Assembly: GCF_004798865.1 (NCBI RefSeq)
Contig: NW_025336565.1
Span: 1,157,495 to 1,221,494 of the forward strand
Origin: Varanus komodoensis
Lineage: Eukaryota; Chordata; Lepidosauria; Squamata; Varanidae
Length of the DNA stretch: 64,000 nt
Reading direction: 5' to 3'
In this document: positions 57,351 to 64,000 of the stretch, piece after piece
How positions within the stretch are numbered: position 1 is the stretch's first letter
How the letters are laid out: the number at the start of each line of letters is the position of its first letter
The notes under the pieces: model-generated
What the model saw: the letters and a program-made list of their open reading frames with translations, nothing else
Told to the model about the DNA's origin: nothing
Databases searched by the model: none
Made by a program: the position numbers and the translations under genes

Positions 57351-57569
57351 AAGCACCGTGGGGGTGGCTGGTGTCAAGCCCTCCTGGGTGCCTTTTCCCG
57401 GGCAGTCTTGTCTCTCTGTGGAGTCCGGACTTAATTTTCATATGCCAAGACAGGGCTTGGCGGTCTTTGAGATCGAGCCCTGAAAGTAGATGGAAGTGTC
57501 TCTGGGCATGTGCAAAGCGCAGCTTTCGCAGCTGCATTACCACGTTGCTACCCCCAGCCTTACTTTTGT

Positions 57570-57730
57570 AAGGAGGTCAAAGCGGCTGCCTCGTCCACCT
57601 CTTCTCCACCTCCTCCTCCCAACAGCGACCCTGCGAGGCAGGCAGGCTGAGAGTCGGTGCCGGCCCGGAGTCGCCCTGCGATCTCCGACTCGAACCGGGG
57701 CTGCGCTGGGTCCCGTGCAGGAGGGAGACG
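57570..57730 (-). repeat. SINE-like element, reverse orientation
   Basis: caacagcgaccctgcgaggc and ctccgactcgaaccggggct are the reverse complement of the SINE-like tail and tRNA-like body seen forward at 39180. Confidence 0.6.
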
Positions 57731-57869
57731 GGCGGCTGTCAATGCCAAGAGTGCAAAAACACCCTTCGCGCCTCCGCGGGGGGTGGGCAGTCGGATCAGG
57801 GCCGCAGCCCAAGCCCCAAGCGGTTCCTAAGGCTCCGGATTTCAGCAGCCGCACGACGGCAGAGCTGCT

Positions 57870-57965
57870 GCTCATTCGGCTCGCCTTTGCCCCGCCTCCC
57901 TCGCAGGGTTGTTGTGAGGGTAAAACAGGAGGATGGTGTACGCTCGCTCGTTCTTCCTGCAAAAG
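57870..57965 (+). repeat. SINE-like tail, forward orientation
   Basis: cctccctcgcagggttgttg then tgagggtaaaacaggagga. It lies about 140 bases after a reverse copy, so the two form an inverted pair. Confidence 0.6.
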
Positions 57966-59055
57966 AAGAAAGTTGGGCCTAAGTGTAACCAGTGCCTGGC
58001 GGAAGCGGGACGGGGGATCCGGGTCCTATGAGCGCCGCTTGTCTGAATTCTGGATGAGGGACGCCGAGCCGGGCCTCTCCTGGGCGTCCCGGGGGCGACG
58101 AGCCCCGGTGTGGCTTCTGCGGCCTGGGCTGGGGGCCCAGTCCACCCCTGGGCTGCGCTGCTGTGTGGTCTTCCTCTGGCGGAGCGCTTTTCCCGGCCGG
58201 CCGACGTGCCTCCCTCCAGGCCCAGGGACAGGCGGGAAGGCCCTGGAGCGAAGCTAGGCTGCTCGCGGGGCATTTCTGTGCCTGCCCTTGCCCCCAGCCA
58301 GCCGCGGGACGGCGTGGCTGCGAGTCGGCGCGTTCGGGCTTGAGTGCTGAGCCGGCATTTTTCGTGTTGGCCCAGCCACTGAGGAGGGGGCTCTGGGCAA
58401 AGCCACTCATGGTTGCAGCAGGGGTGGGTTTTGCCCCAGGATGCAGACACCTCTCATTTCCCAAGTTTCTAGGCCTCATGAGTCATGGGGCAGAGCAGTG
58501 GGGGCAGCCAACTGGTCCAGTGTTTCCGTGCTCCTCCCAGGCGTGGTGTGGGGGACGCGCTCAGCCGTGGTGGGCGGGTGCCAAGTGCGCTTTGCAGGAT
58601 GGATTTCCAGAATCTGGGATATTTTGGCGGGGCGCACGGCTGGCTGCGGGGAGACGATCCAAGGCCGTGAAATGGCTCCCCCCCGCCCCGCGGCCTCCAT
58701 CTGATTGAGCGATGTTCCACTCCATATGCTTCCCCTGCTGTTTCTCTCCCCACAAGTTGCCGTTCCTCCTCGCCCTGAGCTTCCCCTGCCGCCCCCCCCC
58801 CCCCGGTGCCACGCAGCCAGAATTGCCAACTCAGGGATCCGGAGGGCACTGGGAGGGAGCGACTGGGCCAGTGGCCAAGATCCTGCCAGGCCCCAGGGCT
58901 GCAGCCTTCGACCCCGATCCTTATTTTTGGAAAAGGAGTCCGAGCGGCTTCCGCAGCTTTCTGCTGCAGCAGTGGACAGAGCGAGGGGTGGCTGCATTTA
59001 TCTGGAGAACGGCCTGCAGGGGGCAGCGTGTAAGCCCTCCAAGTGGGTCAGGCCG

Positions 59056-59078
59056 GGGGATGCTGAGTGTTGTAGTCC
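59056..59078 (-). repeat. Dyad element, minus arm
   Basis: ggggatgctgagtgttgtag followed by tcc. Confidence 0.55.
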
Positions 59079-60179
59079 AGGGTGTTGGGGGTCAGCAGCT
59101 CCGTCCTCCCGCTCTCCTTGCTCGTCTGAACGAAGGGGGCTCCGGGATCTCCAGGCTGGGAGCTGCCCTTGCCCGTCCGGAGCTGGGAGGCCACAGGACA
59201 GAGGGCAAGCCATGCCGGATCAGGCCACGGGGCTGCTGCGCTGCCCACCAGCAGAATCCCTCCCAGGAAGCCCACACCCCTGTGCCCATGCTCCCCAGCA
59301 GCTGTGCCACAGAGGCTCACTCCTGTTCCCAGGCCGGGGCAGCGGGCACCCGTGGCGACAAACCGCCACGGATGGCCCACTCGTCCCCGGACGCCTCTAA
59401 TCCTCCTGAAAGCCCTTGGGGCTGGTGGCCTGCGTGATGTCACCGGCCACAGGTGATGCCTGGATTTTGTCCAGCCCGCTCCGTCGCTGCTTCCCGGATG
59501 TCGGGCACGTTTCGTTCCGTCGCCCAGTCACCGAAGGCATTTTTGCCTGTGGCCCCCCCCCCCCCCCCGTGCGAACTTGCATGACCGCTCCCTCGCACAC
59601 ACGCGCGAATGCACACAGTTAAGTGTGAATGCACGAGCGGTCTCCTCCGTGCTGGTGCCTCCCTGCCGGAAAGCCAGAAGCGGTGTCTGAGGGCTGCACG
59701 GAGAGAAATCAGACGCTCCGGTCCTCTGTCCTGGACCAGCACCCCAGAGCATCAGCCTCTCTCGAGTGCCCGTGATCCAGCATTGATATCCCGTGCCAGG
59801 ACATCCCGTTCGGGGTGCAGTTTCCGACCACGGCGGCTCCCTCGGTTGCAGGGCCGGGGGTCTGGGCAGCGACATCCTGAGTTTCTTGCCCACGGTGCCG
59901 CAACATGGAATTTGCCTTTTTCATAGCAGCCGCGTGGTGTCCGGGGCACTTTTGTCGAGCTGGAGATCTTTCAGCTGCAAGATCCTTTTCTTGGTGAGTC
60001 ACTGCCAGCTCAGGTCCCATCAGCTCCTCCCTCGTGCCAGGCCGGCTGTTTCACGGAAGGCCTTTGTGGGCTTCCAAGATCGTTTAACCTGCAGAACAAG
60101 AGGGCTGGATATGCCAGCTTTCACATCCGTACGTTTCAGAGGGGAAAAGCTGGCCCTGTCTTTGTGCCCCAGGCAGGAG

Positions 60180-60430
60180 GTCTTGCCCACCTACTTGGCC
60201 CGTAGGAGGCAGGGCCTGCTCGGTGGTGGCACCCACTGTCTGGAATTCTCTCCCAGTCAAGATCAGGGGGCTCCCTGTGGTACAGGATTTCCACCCACCA
60301 TAAAATACGTACTTGTTTCTGGGCATTTTCCTGACTGCTACGATAACCAGCTACCTGTGGCTATTTTAATGACGAATATTAACATCTCACTGTCTTTTCA
60401 TGGGGTTGAACTTTACAAATTTACTTCTTG
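60180..60430 (+). repeat. Dispersed non-LTR-like repeat, internal fragment
   Basis: cagggcctgctcggtggtgg then cacccactgtctggaattct corresponds to the internal part seen at 62930-62990 and (less well) at 18620; followed by a T-rich stretch as in the other copies. Confidence 0.5.
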
Positions 60431-60594
60431 ATCCCAGTTTAGCAAATCGACCCTGCCCTTCCTTCTGGGCTGGCGCAGTCGCTCGCACGCTTCGGCGTGT
60501 GGGGAAAGTGCAGGAGACAAGCAGGAAATGATCATCGGCTATATTCGTGCCCCAGCTTTTTCCTGCAAGAGACTTAAGGCAACTTCCATAAACC

Positions 60595-60700
60595 TTTTCC
60601 CCGTTTTATCCACACAACGACCCTGCGAGGTAGGTTGGGCCGAGAATTTGTGCCGGCAGAGCAGAGACTTGAACACAGATCTCCTGCAAGGGCTGTACTA
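60595..60700 (-). repeat. SINE-like element, reverse orientation
   Basis: cacaacgaccctgcgaggta then ggttgggccgag, and gacttgaacacagatctcct, the reverse form of the SINE-like body. Confidence 0.6.
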
Positions 60701-60839
60701 AGGTGGCCTCAGCCGCCTCACACACCCTGGGGGGAGCCGGGGAATTCGCGAGGGCGAGGGCACCCTTCCAGCAGGAGCGAGCGGACCCGGCTGGGACGGG
60801 GTGATGCTGCTTGAGGCCAACATTCACTGAGGGCTTTGA

Positions 60840-60935
60840 GCCAGACAGGGACTCTCAGCCGACCTGCCTTGCAGGGTTGTTGTGGGGCTGAACCAAAGAG
60901 GAGAAGGTCTGTGTACAGCGCCTGCGCGCCCTTTT
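60840..60935 (+). repeat. SINE-like tail, forward orientation
   Basis: gacctgccttgcagggttgt then tgtggggctgaaccaaagag; pairs as an inverted neighbour of the reverse copy at 60595-60700. Confidence 0.6.
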
Positions 60936-62919
60936 CAGGTCACGGCGCCTGAGACTGTTTGGTTCAGCGGAACGGTGAGTTGAGGCAGACGGGCAAAGGA
61001 CAGAGCAGAGGCCTGTGGCGGAGGAGGAAGGCCGGGAGCGTTCCCCCCCCCCCCAGGCCCCAGACAGCAAGGCAGCCCTCCTGGGGACCTGGGGCCGGGA
61101 AGGGCCTCTTTGCCAGTGCGGCTTGACCGGTGGCAGTCCCGGCTGCAGGGCTCGTGGGGCCGCCAGTGCCAGAGATGGGGCCTTCGTCCCCGGGCTCCTC
61201 ATCGCTGGAACGGCTCTCCCGGGAAGAGCGCTCCCCGCCGGCCGCTGCGGGGCTTTTAGGACCTGCTCCTTCCCGGGCCTGGGTGCCGCCCTCCCTGATG
61301 TGCGTGCCCGGCCCAGGGGCCGGCCCGAGGGCAGCAGCCTCCTTTCAGCAGCCCCCGCACCCCTAAGGACCCCCGGCAGCCCCGGCGAAGGCTGGCGCAT
61401 CCCGCATCGTGCCGCGCGGCTCACGGGGACCCCCCGCCTCTCCCGCGGCCCTTCCCAGACCTCTCGGGCCGAATCCATTTGGAGCGAGCTTCCTGCTCCC
61501 CCAGGCTGCACAGCCCGTTTGGGCGCCCCAGCCCTGCCGCTTCCTCACCGTCTGTCCTCCCCCCAGCCCCAGTTGCATGTGCGCTGCGTGTGTGAGTGCC
61601 CTTTTCGTCTGGGGGTCCGGCCAGCCCCACTTCTCCGCCGCTCGGCCGTGGCCACAAGCTCCTTGCCTCGTGCTCTCGGCTGCGTTGGCCACGGAGACGC
61701 GGCCAAACCCCAGGTTGCTGTACGGCGAGATCAAGCGGAGTCGCTTGAGTCCCTAGGAAGGGGCAACGGCGGGGTATTGCTAGAATAAGCAAAAGATACC
61801 CCTGTGGTCCCCCAGTCTCTTCCATGCCACGGGGGGGGGGGCTGCAGCCCTTTCCCACGTCCCGGGTTGCCACGTGCTTCCCGCTGGGGCTCTTGTGGGC
61901 CCACTGGGGCTCCTGCCCCCTGCCCCGGATCCCATTCCTAAGACGTTTTCTAACGAAAACGATCCACTGTAGCTTGGATGCTGTCCTCCAGCGCCACCAG
62001 CATTTGGGTTCCCAGATGCCGTTTTTCTCTCGCCCAGCGATCGATCGGTCAGCTTTTAGGGTGGCAGCCTTCCCAGGGCCGCATGCTGCAACACAGGTAT
62101 AGAATAACCGTTGTCACAATCGTTAAAAGGCTGTTGAGGGGCACCTGCGAAGCTGCACTAGCGCCAACGATTAAGTCCTGTCCCTTTTGGGCGCAGGCTG
62201 GCTCGTCCTCGGCGCTGTGGCCCGGCTGCCACCCTCTGCCCGTGGTCCGGACCTCTAGCCGGGTGGGCCGGTGTCTCAGGAAAGCAGAAGCGGGAGCCCT
62301 TGGCCGCACAGAAGCAGCCGGTGGGGCTGCAGGGTGGGCAGGTGCTCCGGGGCTCGCTCCGGTGTGGGCCGGGCCCAGAACGAGCCTTTGGCTGGAGTCT
62401 GGCTGCCTTTGGCCTGGCTGGGTTCGCTCTCATGGAGCCCGCTTTGCTTCAGCATCTCCCAGCTACCATGGCACGCGAGCAGCCCCATGGCTGGCCGGCC
62501 GGCCTCTCAGGACGTGGGGCTGACCGCTGGGATGTTTCTCAGGGAGACCAGGTCCCGAGAGGTGGAAGTCTCCTTTTCATGACCAAATCCTCTTTCCAAA
62601 TGGTTAACTCTGGAGCCTTCTCTGAGGGCACGAGACCCAGGGCCCTCTGAGGTTGGGGGCTTGGAGTCCCACCTCATGCCAGGTTCCTCTGAAAATTCCT
62701 TTCCTTGAAGGATTCCCGACTTGGGAAGGGTAAGTGCCTGCTGTGGGAGCAGCCGGGTTCCCCACGGCAGCGGCTCTGTGAGCAGGCAAACGCCGCCCGG
62801 CCATGGCACCCATGTGGCGAGACATTGCCTGAACATCCCCGACGTGCCCACCCACCCGCCCCCTAGATCTGGGTCGCAGGTCCTTCTTCGGGGGCCTTCC
62901 TTGAAGGAGATGCGAAGCG

Positions 62920-63180
62920 TGGCTACTCCCGAGCAGGGCCTTCTCTGTGGTGGCGCCCTGGCTGCGGAACACCCTCCCCAGCGAGTGCCCCGGAGCCGAC
63001 ACTTGATTCCTTTTGGCACCAGGCGAAAACCTTTTTATTTCCCCAGTATTTTAAGGTTTAAATTGCTATTTTAATTGGGGTTTTACTGTATAGAAATGGT
63101 GCTGTGCTTTATGTTATTGCAAAACCATCCCGAGTCTTCTTGGTAAGAGGATGGCATAGAACATTTTAAATAAATACATA
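62920..63180 (+). repeat. Dispersed non-LTR-like repeat with 3' end
   Basis: gcagggccttctctgtggtg, then ggctgcggaacaccctcccc, a T-rich stretch, accatcccgagtcttcttgg and an (AAAT)-type end at about 63165. One of the longest copies in the window. Confidence 0.65.
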
Positions 63181-63224
63181 AACAAACATTCCAGATGTGC
63201 CGACTAACCCCAAACATTGAGGAC

Positions 63225-63320
63225 CCCATGTCCTACAGTTATGTTGTGAGCCACCCCGAGGCTTCGGCGAATGGGGCAGCATAGAAATTTTCTAAATAAA
63301 TAAATAATAAGTAAATACAC
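63225..63320 (+). repeat. Dispersed non-LTR-like repeat, 3' terminal fragment
   Basis: gttgtgagccaccccgaggc then ttcggcgaatggggcagcat ending in (AAAT)n. Nearly identical to the reverse copy at 45270-45315, so both are probably recent relative to the other repeats here. Confidence 0.75.
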
Positions 63321-64000
63321 TTTATTTATTGTGCCTCTGGGGCAGGGACCTCGTGTTTGGTTTAGGGTGCCCAATCTGCCTAGTAAAGATGCTCTTAGAA
63401 ATAACCAACCCAATGGGGTCTCGTTCCTTCCAGATTTAATGAGAAACTATCAAGGCAGTGAAGCGCCTGCTGGCGGCATTCCCCCGAGAGGGACACCCGG
63501 TGCCCGGCTGTCTCTGTCAAGGTGGGGTCTTACTGCTTCTGTACTGGGCCTGGGAAGGGCCCTGCCGGACCAGATCCGTGCGCTGGGGCTCCTCTGGGAA
63601 GCCCCGGCTCGCCCTCGCTGTGCTCTGCACAAGTCACCTGAGGAAGGAAAGCTCCACCCAGGCATCCTGCCAGTCCTCTCCGGCCTCTTCCTCCTCCCGC
63701 ACCCCTTTGAAAGCCCCCAGGCCGGTGGGCCTGGCCCTATTTCATAGCAGCGAGTGCCAGACACGAACTGCACGTTCTGCGAAAAAGTCCCGGCAAGTCA
63801 GTCATATGTGTGAGCCATGCGGAGCGGTGTGGCTGTTTGCAGAAGCTGCCGGTGCCGGATCGGGAGCAGCGCCAGCTTTCCCCAAGGGCCACTGGTCCTT
63901 GTGGTATCGCTGCCTGGACGTTTCGGAGGTCCCTCTGCTTCCTGGAGCGGTGGTGAGGCGTGCCGGGCTGCCCCTTGCCCACGGAAGCGGCCCACAGGCC

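Larger units (their letters stand above)
48472..64000 (+). other. DLG4: DLG4 intron after the alpha exon (continues past window)
   Basis: 15.5 kb with no exon I could recognise; open frames here have no conserved look. It holds an assembly gap, microsatellites, SINE tails, dyad elements and dispersed repeats, listed separately. The stretch 52250-52740 is less GC-rich and free of recognised repeats, so it is the best place to look for conserved non-coding sequence. Confidence 0.75.

Noticed and set aside
48472-64000. Downstream DLG4 exons (KYRYQDED, first PDZ) or a nested gene
   Set aside because: No frame resembling these segments was found on either strand; the shared exons must lie beyond the window.

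Overview
This is vertebrate nuclear DNA, very GC-rich and gene-dense. I read it as a sauropsid, most likely a squamate reptile, probably from a microchromosome. The vertebrate call rests on four intron-containing genes whose exons join in frame. The squamate call is an inference from dispersed repeats: CR1/L3-like LINE fragments, SINE-like pieces with a cctcgcagggttgttgtgagg tail, a repeat ending in gtgagccaccccgaggcttc plus (AAAT)n, and a short element with ACTAC..CTCCCATC arms.

Layout, all four genes on the + strand: PHF23 (exon 2 to the end; exon 1 lies before the window) at 422-5606; DVL2, complete, 15 coding exons and 751 residues, at 7621-15673; ACADVL, complete, 20 coding exons and 653 residues, at 19888-30861; then the 5' part of DLG4 (PSD-95). 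DLG4 has two alternative starts here: an L27-type start at 32436 (three exons to 40287) and the palmitoylated alpha start at 48442-48471. The remaining 15.5 kb is DLG4 intron and contains a 100-N assembly gap. The shared exons of DLG4 lie beyond the window.

The four genes match the neighbourhood on human 17p13.1 (PHF23, DVL2, ACADVL, DLG4), but ACADVL points the other way. In human it runs opposite to its three neighbours, head-to-head with DLG4; here all four read in tandem. The second main observation is a 19-nt first coding exon (MPVKRQ) that, with a complete L27 domain, gives DLG4 an SAP97/DLG1-like N-terminus.

The genes are not one pathway: chromatin reading and autophagy control (PHF23), Wnt signal relay (DVL2), mitochondrial fatty-acid oxidation (ACADVL) and synaptic scaffolding (DLG4). 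Regulatory points of note are four CACGTGA boxes before DVL2, ZNF143-like and NRF-1-like motifs before ACADVL, and inverted GTTAAC elements before DLG4 alpha. I found no RNA gene, CRISPR array, or retroviral or other virus-like element. Most long open frames on either strand are by-products of the GC content. Repeat boundaries are approximate; exon boundaries were checked for splice sites and phase.
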